DNA of 64,000 nt from Candidatus Helarchaeota archaeon (GTDB lineage: Archaea; Asgardarchaeota; Lokiarchaeia; Helarchaeales; HEL-GB-A), in contig JABXJT010000008.1 in the NCBI GenBank assembly GCA_013375455.1, forward strand, positions 28,997 through 92,996. The letters are read 5' to 3'. Position 1 is the stretch's first letter; each line of letters begins with the position of its first letter. Under the pieces are notes generated by a model. That model made no database searches and was not told the DNA's origin. It saw only the letters and a program-made list of their open reading frames with translations. The position numbers were made by a program, and so were the translations under genes. This document shows positions 26,165 through 34,814 of this stretch, piece by piece.

Positions 26165-26801
26165 CAGCGATCTCCTTGGATGGCAATGGATATTTTCGTA
26201 TGAACCGAAGAAGATATATCAAACCCATTATCAGAAGACTGCCTCCAAACAAACCGTATGAAATGAGTGCGCGAAAGGGACTACCAGTAAAGGAACGTAA
26301 CACTTCATCAAAAGGCCAAGCTAAACCGCATAACACCGCGATTGCGTACAATCGGGTAAAATTTAGATGGTATGCAATTATACTAATTGGGAGCGTGACA
26401 ATCAATAAAGAAATGATAATTATCCCACCAATTCCTACAAATAAACTCTGTTGGAGTAGATTATTCGCCGTTAAAATTACGAGGATTGTTGTCGCAATTA
26501 CGAAAAGGAGTGTGATCATTAGGAGTTTCTTATGGGCAGCAGTGCGTTTAGGACCAAATTTAGCTACTCCTAAGCGCGGGTTTGTGATATATTTCTTACC
26601 CAAGAAAAACGTCATGAAGCCAACAATCCCATAGACTATGAACAATAGGGCAAACCAAGAAGAATCAAAGAAATTAGTAATGGTCATGTTGAAACCCCCG
26701 CCCATGATCATAATGCCGATATCCATTTCAACTAAACCATCTTGAAAGGTTGAAGTAAAGGCGCGTCTTTCAATTTGTTTTAAATCGATTTCATTCGACA
26801 T
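26151..26801 (-). CDS. multi-TM membrane protein cotranscribed with the winged-helix regulator
   Basis: 216 aa with about five hydrophobic helices (for example FFDSSWFALLFIVYGIVGFM, LLMITLLFVIATTILVILTA, GIGGIIIISLLIVTLPISII). The N-terminal 40 residues are soluble (IERRAFTSTFQDGLVEMDIG). Similar regulator/membrane-protein pairs are common in archaea, where the membrane protein is thought to modulate the regulator; this is inference. First gene of the operon; its start codon is 41 nt downstream of the palindromic operator. Confidence 0.65.
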   Translation of the reverse strand: MSNEIDLKQIERRAFTSTFQDGLVEMDIGIMIMGGGFNMTITNFFDSSWFALLFIVYGIVGFMTFFLGKKYITNPRLGVAKFGPKRTAAHKKLLMITLLFVIATTILVILTANNLLQQSLFVGIGGIIIISLLIVTLPISIIAYHLNFTRLYAIAVLCGLAWPFDEVLRSFTGSPFRALISYGLFGGSLLIMGLIYLLRFIRKYPLPSKEIADAPQ

Positions 26802-26841
26802 TTTTTCATCACTTTGAATTTTTTGATTTCATCTAACATAG

Positions 26842-26886
26842 CTTTGTATTGCAAAGTATTTAAACTTTGTGTCGCAAAGTACTTTG
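26842..26886 (-). promoter_or_regulatory. promoter with repeated CTTTG/CAAAG operator of the regulator operon
   Basis: CTTTG-TATTG-CAAAG (26842-26856) and ACTTTG-TGTCG-CAAAGT (26864-26880) are two inverted repeats with identical 5-nt spacers; a further ACTTTG (26881-26886) makes CAAAGTACTTTG a perfect palindrome. Between the two lies minus-strand TTTAAATA (26857-26864), a good TATA box about 56 nt upstream of the ATG at 26801. A repressor bound here would block TBP/TFB. Confidence 0.7.
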
Positions 26887-26917
26887 TAGGACTCGTGCGC
26901 TATGAAAAAAAAAGAGG

Positions 26918-27085
26918 TTATTCAGGGAGTCCATTAAAAAATTGTTTCATGCTTTCCCGATAGGCTTGGAACGCGGCGCGCCCTTCTGCGGTAAGGCGGA
27001 GCATATTATGTGGCTTCTTGCCTAATAAATCTTTCTCAACCATAATACGTGCTCCAAATTCTTGGATACGGGATTTCCAATAAAC
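26918..27085 (-). pseudogene. decayed paralogue of the winged-helix regulator
   Basis: The minus strand encodes, ending in TAA at 26918-26920, the C-terminal part of a protein like the intact regulator: VEKDLLGKKPHNMLRLT, then AEGRAAFQAYRESMKQFF and NGLPE, against VEKEFVFRKPHTMLHLT, TEKGRAAFQAYRKTMKQIF and NGLPE. Homology can be followed upstream to about 27085, in IQEFGARIMVEK, and then fades. There is no start codon or N-terminal helix, so it is a relic. Confidence 0.8.
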
Positions 27086-27130
27086 CTGGCACAAGACTCA
27101 ATATTTTATCTACTTCTGGGACTTTTTTTC

Positions 27131-27150
27131 CTGTGATGCCTTGTCTTTTT
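27131..27150 (-). repeat. 20-nt repeat, copy 1 (coding-like relic KRQGITGK)
   Basis: CTGTGATGCCTTGTCTTTTT matches 33398-33417 at 19 of 20 positions. On the minus strand both copies, extended by a few bases, read KRQGITGK, and their differences fall in third codon positions, suggesting remnants of related coding sequences rather than a mobile-element end. The two copies bracket 27295-33314. Confidence 0.45.
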
Positions 27151-27294
27151 TTTTGTTTGTTGTTGTTAATGTATATTTAAATAGAGCTTAATCTAAACCA
27201 ACTATGACTAAAAATACTGCGTTCATATGCCTTCTTTTTAACAATTTTTTAAGTTAAAAATCGACACATAAGGAAAAAATGGGAATTGAAAAAA

Positions 27295-27840
27295 ATGAGT
27301 AAAAGAAAAGCCGAACCAGAACAAGAACCAACAAGAAACCAAGAAAAAAGCCCCGCAGAAGCCCCCTCGAATAAACAATGGCCTGGATGCTGCGACCAAT
27401 GCAGTTCTGATTGGAAGAATAAAGAAACTCTTCCTGATAGTAACGAATTATTAAATGTATTTCTGATAGTTATTGGGGGAATAACCGTGATCTATGGGTT
27501 ATCCTATTTTTTTCCGTATCTCTTTACCTGGCTCCAAGATATCACCACCAACCCGGATTTCCAAACCTACTTCACAGTACTAGGTTCTATTCATGTTATT
27601 TTAGGATGTTTTGCAATTATAGCGGGGGTCGGCATGTTTCAAGAACAGGAATGGGCATGGGGCATGGCGTTATTAATATTGACGTTCATTATAATAAATG
27701 CGATAGTAACATTGATTAATACGTTAGCGGGAGGTTCCTTCTCGCTAGATAACATAAGTTTCTGGATTCAACTTGTATCGGTACCGTTTGCAGCGTTAGG
27801 AATTCCATGGCTTCTCGCGACTAAAGAGCGGTATTTTTAA
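27295..27840 (+). CDS. four-TM membrane protein with N-terminal Cys/Pro-rich cytoplasmic segment
   Basis: About 181 aa from the ATG at 27295 (an in-frame TTG lies 9 nt upstream). A hydrophilic N-terminus (EPEQEPTRNQEKSPAEAPSN) is followed by CCDQCSSDW, which could bind metal, and four helices: LLNVFLIVIGGITVIYGLSY, FTVLGSIHVILGCFAIIAGV, WGMALLILTFIIINAIVTLI, and IQLVSVPFAALGIPWLLAT. The FQEQEWAWGMALL motif is shared in form with the 4-TM protein at 37767-38207 (IQAEEWALGVLS), so the two are distant paralogues. Function unknown. It precedes the 1789-aa receptor gene on the same strand by 104 nt. Confidence 0.65.
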   Translation: MSKRKAEPEQEPTRNQEKSPAEAPSNKQWPGCCDQCSSDWKNKETLPDSNELLNVFLIVIGGITVIYGLSYFFPYLFTWLQDITTNPDFQTYFTVLGSIHVILGCFAIIAGVGMFQEQEWAWGMALLILTFIIINAIVTLINTLAGGSFSLDNISFWIQLVSVPFAALGIPWLLATKERYF

Positions 27841-27944
27841 AATCAGACTGAATAGAAGCATGAGCAATTGACGCTACTATTCTTTAAAAAAGTTAAATTT
27901 ATTGGAATTTGAGTGAAGAAAACCGGGAAAGTGAGTGAATAGAA

Positions 27945-30900
27945 ATGAAAGATATCCTCAAAAAGCTATCACTATTTTTGATATTATTCGGTTTTAGTTT
28001 CTTGATTATAACTCAATTCACTATTGTAGAACAAACTGCACCTCCTCTTAGGACTTTTGACCATATTCCATCTGGAAATCCTTTAGCAACCTGTAATGGG
28101 GCGTTAGGTCCCACGCCAGCTGCTTATAATTATTCCGGAGCAGGCCCATCCTACCCAGTTCTGGAGACATTCAATGAGACCGCGAAATTGGCTAGTACCC
28201 AAGCCGGTCTGAGTTATGGGACGAATATCAGTCTCGGGTTGTCGCCAGGCTATCCCTCCCAGAACGCGAGCAGAGTATTCGGAACGGTGACATCGCTAGT
28301 CGAGAATCACCCTGGGGCGTTCGACAACGATTTTTCCGGGGGGTGGGAAGACTGGACGGCGTATGAGTATGATGCAGGGTCAGATGGTGGCTATATGAAC
28401 GAATCCCATGTTCCCGGAAGCCCACAATACGTCCAGATCTCCATGGATGGGCAAAAAAATCCGCAGACCACGTCAGTAGGAGGGTTTGACGCAGGCATGG
28501 ATGGGGGGGGTTATGATTGGACTTACACAGAGGAATATGCATCAGATGTTGGCGATAGTGGCACGGGAACCCGGCTCTATGGCATTCGCTCGTGGAGTGG
28601 ATCTACTAATTACTATTTTTATCTCCATGAGCAGGGGTATGCAACGGTGGGGAGCCATGATACATGGTGTAATTATGGAACAATTGAGCATGCCGATTAT
28701 GATCTGCATGTATTCAAGATCACGTCCCCCTCATTCCAACATGGGATCCAGACAGGGCCAGAGGCAGGGAACGAGATCACCGGTGCAACATTGACGGTGC
28801 GATGGAACGTCCATAGCCCTGATTTTGATGATCCGAATAATGATGCTTACTTAGATGTTAAGTTGAGCACGAATGGGGGGTCGAGCTATACTTCACATCG
28901 CCTCTGGACAAGAACTGGGAACAATCCGAGTGGATGGTATGTATCAACATGGGATGTGGGCTCGATAATCCAAGCAACTAGTTTTGATACCAATCTCAAG
29001 ATTCAGTTGAAATTCTTTGTCTATCTAGCGTCGAGCAATTCCGGAGATCCCGAATATCTGTCCTGCGATATCGATTACGTGACCTTAGAAATTGACTATA
29101 ATGAGTCGCGAAAATTTTCCGCTGGGAGTATAGCGGGATTACAAAGCGACAGTTACAATTATTCGAAAGATACCCAGGCGGCCAGCTTTAGCTTTGATTA
29201 CAAGTTATCCCAGAATTGGGATGATGTTGGAGGAAATACGCATGCATGTGACCATACGGAAATAGCGCTCTGGATGTCGAACACCAGTACGGGCAGTCCG
29301 GCGTGGGTTTGGGTCCATTCACTGGATGATGATGGATTTTTTGTTAAGGACAATACTTGGCGTACAATTTCGAGTCCAATCGATCTCACAACAGGGTTAG
29401 GGCAAGATGGGGCGGTACCTCAGTTTTATTTCCGGCTAGCTGTCCACTGGAAGGACAATTGGGGTCCTCTCACCAATGATTTACTCACAGTTGATTTTGA
29501 TAATCTTGAATTTGATTTTACCGCAGATATTTTACCTGAAGAGGCGCAATTATACATATATGATGCCACCTATGGTGGTCCGGATATTCCGGTTCAATCC
29601 TTGGGTTATGGCAGTGGTTACTTTGATTCTCAGACAACACATAATTGGACTGGTACATTTCAAGGAGGTGCAACCCCTGATCTGCAGTGGGTAATAAAAA
29701 ATCCATATTATCAAGGAGCTTCTGTAAGCATAACACACGGCGACATTTTCATGGAGGAATCATATCTAACCAATGCAACGACCCGATTTTCGTGTAAAGC
29801 GAATTCCACAAACACTTGGTATTTCGATTGGAATTCCGCACAAAAACAAGATGATGCAAGGACTTCGTCGGAACAAATGGAAATAACAGGCGTTCCAAGT
29901 GATTGGGGCGATGAATACGTTAATATTTTTCCTTCAGATAATGGTGAAAGCGCCTACAAGGCAGGAGCAGGTACTTTCAGAATCAGTAATTCACATTCAA
30001 ATACACTTTATACATTAGCCGTATCTTCTCCAAATAAGCTGTACGAGCAAATTGTCAATATTAGGAGCCAAGAAAATTCAACAGCAACTTTTATTGACTG
30101 GGCAATAGTCTATCCAACCAATTTTACGAGAATACGGGTAAGATCCTCGGATGATAATGGCTACCTGAATATGACGCTCTGGCAAGCAGCACGAAATGGT
30201 ACAGAACTCGTGATAAACTATAGTATTGAACACCGCGAGTTTCTAAACGTTGGAACTAGCGAAAGTTACTCAACACCGTGGCAGATTCCTATTGATGCAG
30301 TACCAGGACAATGGCTATATGTACTTCAGTGGAATAATTCACTGATAGCAGGACAAGTAACAGAGGTTGGGCATGTGATCATTCCTCTAGAGATTAGAAG
30401 AAGAACGGTAGCCACAGGGGTCATTTTTGGCAAAAAAATAGCTGGCCAAATAGGATATGGTAATAGCTCGATTAATGCGGTTAATCGAACCCTGGACTTG
30501 GGTCCGCTCTTACTTAATATTACATGGACGGATCTCCACTCGGGATCAGGTGTAACCTATTATGATAACGCATACATCAATATTACTGGCGATTATGGTC
30601 CGCCAGATCCCAGCCCGTATGATGATCGCTCTCCTTATACCATTGTTCAAAAGAACCTTACTCGTATGGGAGATACCTTTTATTACGAAATTTCTCAAAC
30701 GGATTACGAAACTTGGTGTTATACAGGGCTTCATAATTTTACTATCGTGCTTGAAAGCGAATCTACTGAGTTTAATGGCACTGGATCCGAACTATTTGAA
30801 ATTTCAGGAAGTTTTTACGTGATCACTAACATCAATATGACGCTAAATCCTTTGGCGTCACTGACCGATCCGCCCTCCTATTTCTCACAAGGAGAATTAC

Positions 30901-33314
30901 TCAATTTCAAGATCGATTTATATGATGTTTCCCATAGTATTCCTGTGGATAATAATTCTCCCTTTATTAATTCACTTCCAAATCCATGGATGGGCGCAGT
31001 TCATCCTATATGGGAACTCGTCTTTTCTCAGCAATATGCCAATTTTAGTAAAGGGGGCGTGCCTGGAACGAGTGGACCTTTATTTCCAACAGCGGTTCCC
31101 GGCAGTTATAATAGTTATATTACTCTTAATCCTCAATGCGATCCTGTTAGTGGTTTAAATCCCTTTCCTAGTGACTATTATTATTTCAATCTGAGTGCAA
31201 TTATTACGAAAAATGAGGCTTTGAATTGGGAAGCAGAGATAGTTTATTGCAAAAATAATACACTTTCTCCCGACCTGGAACCCTATAGGATGTCAGATTG
31301 GGGCCGCATTGAAGTGGGCTCAGGACCTAGTCTAACAATCGATTATCCCTCCCTAGATTTTGTGTTCTCTGGTCCCTCCTTGATAATTAACGGAACCGCG
31401 TATGGAGGTGGTCAGATTATTGATACAGTCCAAATAAATGATAGCCGCTTCACATTAACCCAGGATCCACAAGGGAACGCAACTGCTTATTACGAATTTC
31501 AAAATACAAGTATCATCACAGAGGGACCTATACAGGTCAATCTAACAATAAATACCACAGGTGGCTTAACTAATGAGTTGATATGGTGGTTTTATTTCGA
31601 TATTTCCGACCCCACAATAAATATTTTAAATCCCGCATTTGATGGAGTTAATGTTTCGAATTCAATTATTAATATTAGCGGTTATATTGATGGTACTGGC
31701 TCAAATATAGCTAACGTGGCGATTAATGATTCACGGTTCGGACTTTTCAGAGATCCCTCATTGAGTCTTGCAGGAGTATTTGAATTTTGTAATACTACTA
31801 ATATACCGGATGGATACATCGCAATTACGGTTAATACAACCGATTCAGCTGGTTTATCCACTTTCAGTACGAGGCGATTCAAAATTGACAATACGCCACC
31901 CTCCATTACTTTGGATGATCCCCAAAATCAGACTTTAATTCATAAGCCTAATTTTATCAATTTAACTATTTCTGACAATGCTCTAATACCTTCTTCCGTA
32001 CAGTGGAAGGCTAATGTTACAGAAACCATATGGACGACCGCATTCAATGGATCCTATGATATTAATTTGGGATTTTTCGCTAGCGACCAGACAGTTCAAT
32101 TCTGGGTGAAAGCCAATGACTCTGCTGGTAACACCGCCATGATTACTATTATTCTATCATTCGATGATACTCCACCTTTAATTACTTTGAATACTCCAGC
32201 CAATGGAACGGTCGTTCGAAAACCTACATTACTTAATTTAACTATTTATGACCCCTTTTTGGACCCCCTCAGCTTAGAATGGAAGGCGAATGTCACTCAA
32301 ACTACTTGGACGAACACCTTCATCGGGTTTTATTACATAGATTTAGCAGGTTTTTCCAGCAATCAACCACTGCAATTCTGGGTGAGAGCGAATGACAGTA
32401 TCGGTAATGCTGCTTTGAACACCTTTATTTTAGTATTTGACGATATTCTGCCTTCAATTGTTTTGCACACCCCACAAAATAACTCAATTATTCAGAAGCC
32501 TTCATTCATTGATTTAACCATTAGTGATACAAATTTAGATAGTAATACTGCAGAATGGAGGGACAATGTCTCACAAACGGATTGGACTAATTTTGCTCTC
32601 GGCTACTATGACATTGATCTACTAAATGTTACCAGTAATCAAGCAGTACAATATTGGGTTCGCGCCAACGATACGGCCGATAATTATAATTGGATTACAT
32701 TCTTCCTCACCTTCGATGATACCCCTCCACCTCCGCCGGTAAAAAGAGATTATACCTATGTAGGAGGCAATCTAACCCTCAGATGGACTGGATCCCCCGA
32801 TACGGTGTATTATCAAGTGCGGCGGAATGGCATAACCCTTGGAAATACGACTAATGACTATTTCTTTGATTTATCATGGTTAAATCCAGGAGACTATGAA
32901 TATGAGATTATTCCCTTTGACGAAGCTAATAATATGGGGGAAGCGCTTACTATTCAAATTAGAATCCAACCAGATTATCAACAGCTTTTTATAATTCTTG
33001 CTATAGCCGTAATGGCAGCAACTGCTGCCATCGCTGCTACAAGCCGGTATTATTCCCGTAAAAGGCGCAAAGATACTACCCTTCCTCCAAAAATGAAGTT
33101 GATTGGTAAGAAAGAGGATCTTCTTTCAGCAGTTGATCTCAACAGAGCGTCAGACTTAATAGAGGGAGCAAGTAAACAAGATATCGAGCGATTAATTCAT
33201 AAATTACTAGACGAAAATAAAATTCAGGGAGTTTTTGAAGGAGATTTTTTCATAATCCAGTCAAATGTGGACGTTTTCGTTAAATATCTTCAAAATAAGC
33301 ACCCGAAATCATAA
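27945..33314 (+). CDS. giant surface receptor with Ig-like repeats, one TM helix and cytoplasmic winged helix
   Basis: 1789 aa. Signal peptide (about residues 8-28). The ectodomain starts with jelly-roll-like beta domains (two SFDYKLSQNWDDVGG-type modules, about 80-530), then mixed beta domains, then four or more Ig-like units; the last three, at about 1320-1605, are tandem 94-residue repeats (DDTPPLITLNTPANGTVVRK ... LNLTIYD ... TWTNTF ... WVRANDSIGN). Dense N-glycosylation sequons. TM helix at about 1679-1700, then RKRRK. The cytoplasmic end (about 1712-1785) is a winged helix: EDLLSAVDLNRASDLIEGAS, DIERLIHKLLDENKIQGVFE, DFFIIQS. The ligand is unknown. Confidence 0.75.
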   Translation: MKDILKKLSLFLILFGFSFLIITQFTIVEQTAPPLRTFDHIPSGNPLATCNGALGPTPAAYNYSGAGPSYPVLETFNETAKLASTQAGLSYGTNISLGLSPGYPSQNASRVFGTVTSLVENHPGAFDNDFSGGWEDWTAYEYDAGSDGGYMNESHVPGSPQYVQISMDGQKNPQTTSVGGFDAGMDGGGYDWTYTEEYASDVGDSGTGTRLYGIRSWSGSTNYYFYLHEQGYATVGSHDTWCNYGTIEHADYDLHVFKITSPSFQHGIQTGPEAGNEITGATLTVRWNVHSPDFDDPNNDAYLDVKLSTNGGSSYTSHRLWTRTGNNPSGWYVSTWDVGSIIQATSFDTNLKIQLKFFVYLASSNSGDPEYLSCDIDYVTLEIDYNESRKFSAGSIAGLQSDSYNYSKDTQAASFSFDYKLSQNWDDVGGNTHACDHTEIALWMSNTSTGSPAWVWVHSLDDDGFFVKDNTWRTISSPIDLTTGLGQDGAVPQFYFRLAVHWKDNWGPLTNDLLTVDFDNLEFDFTADILPEEAQLYIYDATYGGPDIPVQSLGYGSGYFDSQTTHNWTGTFQGGATPDLQWVIKNPYYQGASVSITHGDIFMEESYLTNATTRFSCKANSTNTWYFDWNSAQKQDDARTSSEQMEITGVPSDWGDEYVNIFPSDNGESAYKAGAGTFRISNSHSNTLYTLAVSSPNKLYEQIVNIRSQENSTATFIDWAIVYPTNFTRIRVRSSDDNGYLNMTLWQAARNGTELVINYSIEHREFLNVGTSESYSTPWQIPIDAVPGQWLYVLQWNNSLIAGQVTEVGHVIIPLEIRRRTVATGVIFGKKIAGQIGYGNSSINAVNRTLDLGPLLLNITWTDLHSGSGVTYYDNAYINITGDYGPPDPSPYDDRSPYTIVQKNLTRMGDTFYYEISQTDYETWCYTGLHNFTIVLESESTEFNGTGSELFEISGSFYVITNINMTLNPLASLTDPPSYFSQGELLNFKIDLYDVSHSIPVDNNSPFINSLPNPWMGAVHPIWELVFSQQYANFSKGGVPGTSGPLFPTAVPGSYNSYITLNPQCDPVSGLNPFPSDYYYFNLSAIITKNEALNWEAEIVYCKNNTLSPDLEPYRMSDWGRIEVGSGPSLTIDYPSLDFVFSGPSLIINGTAYGGGQIIDTVQINDSRFTLTQDPQGNATAYYEFQNTSIITEGPIQVNLTINTTGGLTNELIWWFYFDISDPTINILNPAFDGVNVSNSIINISGYIDGTGSNIANVAINDSRFGLFRDPSLSLAGVFEFCNTTNIPDGYIAITVNTTDSAGLSTFSTRRFKIDNTPPSITLDDPQNQTLIHKPNFINLTISDNALIPSSVQWKANVTETIWTTAFNGSYDINLGFFASDQTVQFWVKANDSAGNTAMITIILSFDDTPPLITLNTPANGTVVRKPTLLNLTIYDPFLDPLSLEWKANVTQTTWTNTFIGFYYIDLAGFSSNQPLQFWVRANDSIGNAALNTFILVFDDILPSIVLHTPQNNSIIQKPSFIDLTISDTNLDSNTAEWRDNVSQTDWTNFALGYYDIDLLNVTSNQAVQYWVRANDTADNYNWITFFLTFDDTPPPPPVKRDYTYVGGNLTLRWTGSPDTVYYQVRRNGITLGNTTNDYFFDLSWLNPGDYEYEIIPFDEANNMGEALTIQIRIQPDYQQLFIILAIAVMAATAAIAATSRYYSRKRRKDTTLPPKMKLIGKKEDLLSAVDLNRASDLIEGASKQDIERLIHKLLDENKIQGVFEGDFFIIQSNVDVFVKYLQNKHPKS

Positions 33315-33581
33315 GATTTAATAAATAGAAGAAAGCTGATGTCTCCTCATCTAAATAAAACCCGGCTTAACTATTAAAAGATCTGACAATTCTTTCCCTG
33401 TGATACCTTGTCTTTTTCTGTTTCGTTCCAAGCTTCTTGCCTCGCTTTTTCAAAGAGTTTAGTTTTATTGCGTGCGCGTAAAAGAAATAAGCTCATTACT
33501 TAAATACCTCTAAGAGTAGAATTTAAAAATTAAGTGAATCTATCTTACTTTCATTAATTTCAACTGAAAGGGTGAGCACCG
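33315..33581. other. 267-nt intergenic region with the second KRQGITGK relic
   Basis: Contains repeat copy 2 at 33398-33417. On the minus strand the surrounding frame reads RKRQGITGKELSDLLIVKPG before a stop, and in another frame a 40-codon ORF (start MSLFLLRARNK) ends here. Neither has a convincing start region, so I read them as gene relics. A TTAAATA box at about 33498 may serve the next gene. Confidence 0.4.
33398..33417 (-). repeat. 20-nt repeat, copy 2 (coding-like relic KRQGITGK)
   Basis: CTGTGATACCTTGTCTTTTT, 19 of 20 identical to 27131-27150 and in the same orientation, 6.27 kb away. Confidence 0.45.
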
Positions 33582-34805
33582 ATGATCGAGGGTTATGATT
33601 TAAAAGAGCTTAATTTACGCAGGAAGGGCGAGGTTTTAGCCGAAATTCCGGACTCTTTTTACGCAAAAAAGTATCTCCCGTTATGTGATAACGTTTTTAC
33701 CGCGATCCGCTTGCAAGAGAATTGGAAAGTGTACCAGAAAAGGTATGAAGATGTCGAGGAAATGATCGCAAAAAATCTCAAAATAGAGTTCGATGAGATG
33801 ATGGAAGCTACCAAAGCCGCAAGGGACGGTAAGATTAAGCGACTGAAGGAAACGATCGTGCGCTGGGGCTATCCCCCAACTTTGCCTATCAGGACGGATA
33901 TGGCGGATATGAGCACGAAAATGATTTATGGTTCCTCCACGGACATCTCCTTCGCCTGTATCTCCGATATGGACCGTGATTTGATTTTCATCTTTAATTT
34001 ACATGTGGAAGAGTCAGTCCCCGAGGGTTATTTTTTCGTCTTGAAGGGCGAGGACCCCGAGATCTTCGAGCGGCGTCACATGAAACTTGGAATAAGATTG
34101 TGCGATCTTGGGAAGAAAATCAAGAGTAACCTCGAGGTAGCGCGGAGAATGCGGGAAATATTAATTGATATTCGGAACGAAAGGACGCCCGAGTGGGCTA
34201 ATTCCACGTATCATATCGCGATTTACTTCACGGCGAGTGGTTCCAATCTATCGATGGAGTTTAGCAATTGGAATGCCTTGGGAGACATCTGGGATGGCGT
34301 CAATGCGATGCAATATGGTCTGCCGGATTGTATGTTTAATTACGAGCCGCTCCCACCGATCTTGGAAATAATGTTTGGGTTAAATCGCCAGCTTTTTACT
34401 GAGCGTCTCGTGAAGACGTTAACGGAGCATAAAATGTATTGGAATTATATGAATATTGATAATTTAAAGGAATACAAGGTCAAAGACTACGAAACCTATG
34501 ATTACTTCATCAGGTTTTACTCGCACCAGCTGGAAAATGGCATTCCTCTTCCCGTTCACTCACTAAATTCCATAACTCCCATTTATAATAAGAAAACAGG
34601 CAAGTGGGAAACTATGGGGATCACATTCCCAGAGGGCCCACGCATTCATTATAATCGCGACCTGGGACTCACGTTTGAGGAAGCGCTCAATGGCGTCCTC
34701 TTTGACATCACGCACGAATCAAAGATTGATAAGGTCACGCGGGATAACATCATTTCACTGGGATACGGTCTGGGGACCACGTATCTTCGTCCTGAAGAGG
34801 AGTAA
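33582..34805 (+). CDS. 407-aa hypothetical protein paired with a radical SAM gene
   Basis: Soluble protein, ATG after GGGTGA with 7 nt spacing. Not recognised. Visible features are a helical, charged N-terminus (about 1-100), an alpha/beta centre (FIFNLHVEESVPEGYFFVLK; STYHIAIYFTASGSNLSMEFSNW) and a C-terminal part rich in aromatic residues (MYWNYMNIDNL, YETYDYFIRFYSHQL). No Cys cluster, nucleotide-binding loop or membrane helix. It is convergent with the radical SAM gene 9 nt away, which does not by itself imply a shared role. Confidence 0.6.
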   Translation: MIEGYDLKELNLRRKGEVLAEIPDSFYAKKYLPLCDNVFTAIRLQENWKVYQKRYEDVEEMIAKNLKIEFDEMMEATKAARDGKIKRLKETIVRWGYPPTLPIRTDMADMSTKMIYGSSTDISFACISDMDRDLIFIFNLHVEESVPEGYFFVLKGEDPEIFERRHMKLGIRLCDLGKKIKSNLEVARRMREILIDIRNERTPEWANSTYHIAIYFTASGSNLSMEFSNWNALGDIWDGVNAMQYGLPDCMFNYEPLPPILEIMFGLNRQLFTERLVKTLTEHKMYWNYMNIDNLKEYKVKDYETYDYFIRFYSHQLENGIPLPVHSLNSITPIYNKKTGKWETMGITFPEGPRIHYNRDLGLTFEEALNGVLFDITHESKIDKVTRDNIISLGYGLGTTYLRPEEE

Positions 34806-34814
34806 AATGCCCGG

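Noticed and set aside
27131..33417. Insertion sequence or integrated element bounded by the 20-nt direct repeats
   Set aside because: No transposase, integrase or inverted ends inside, and the repeats look like coding relics.
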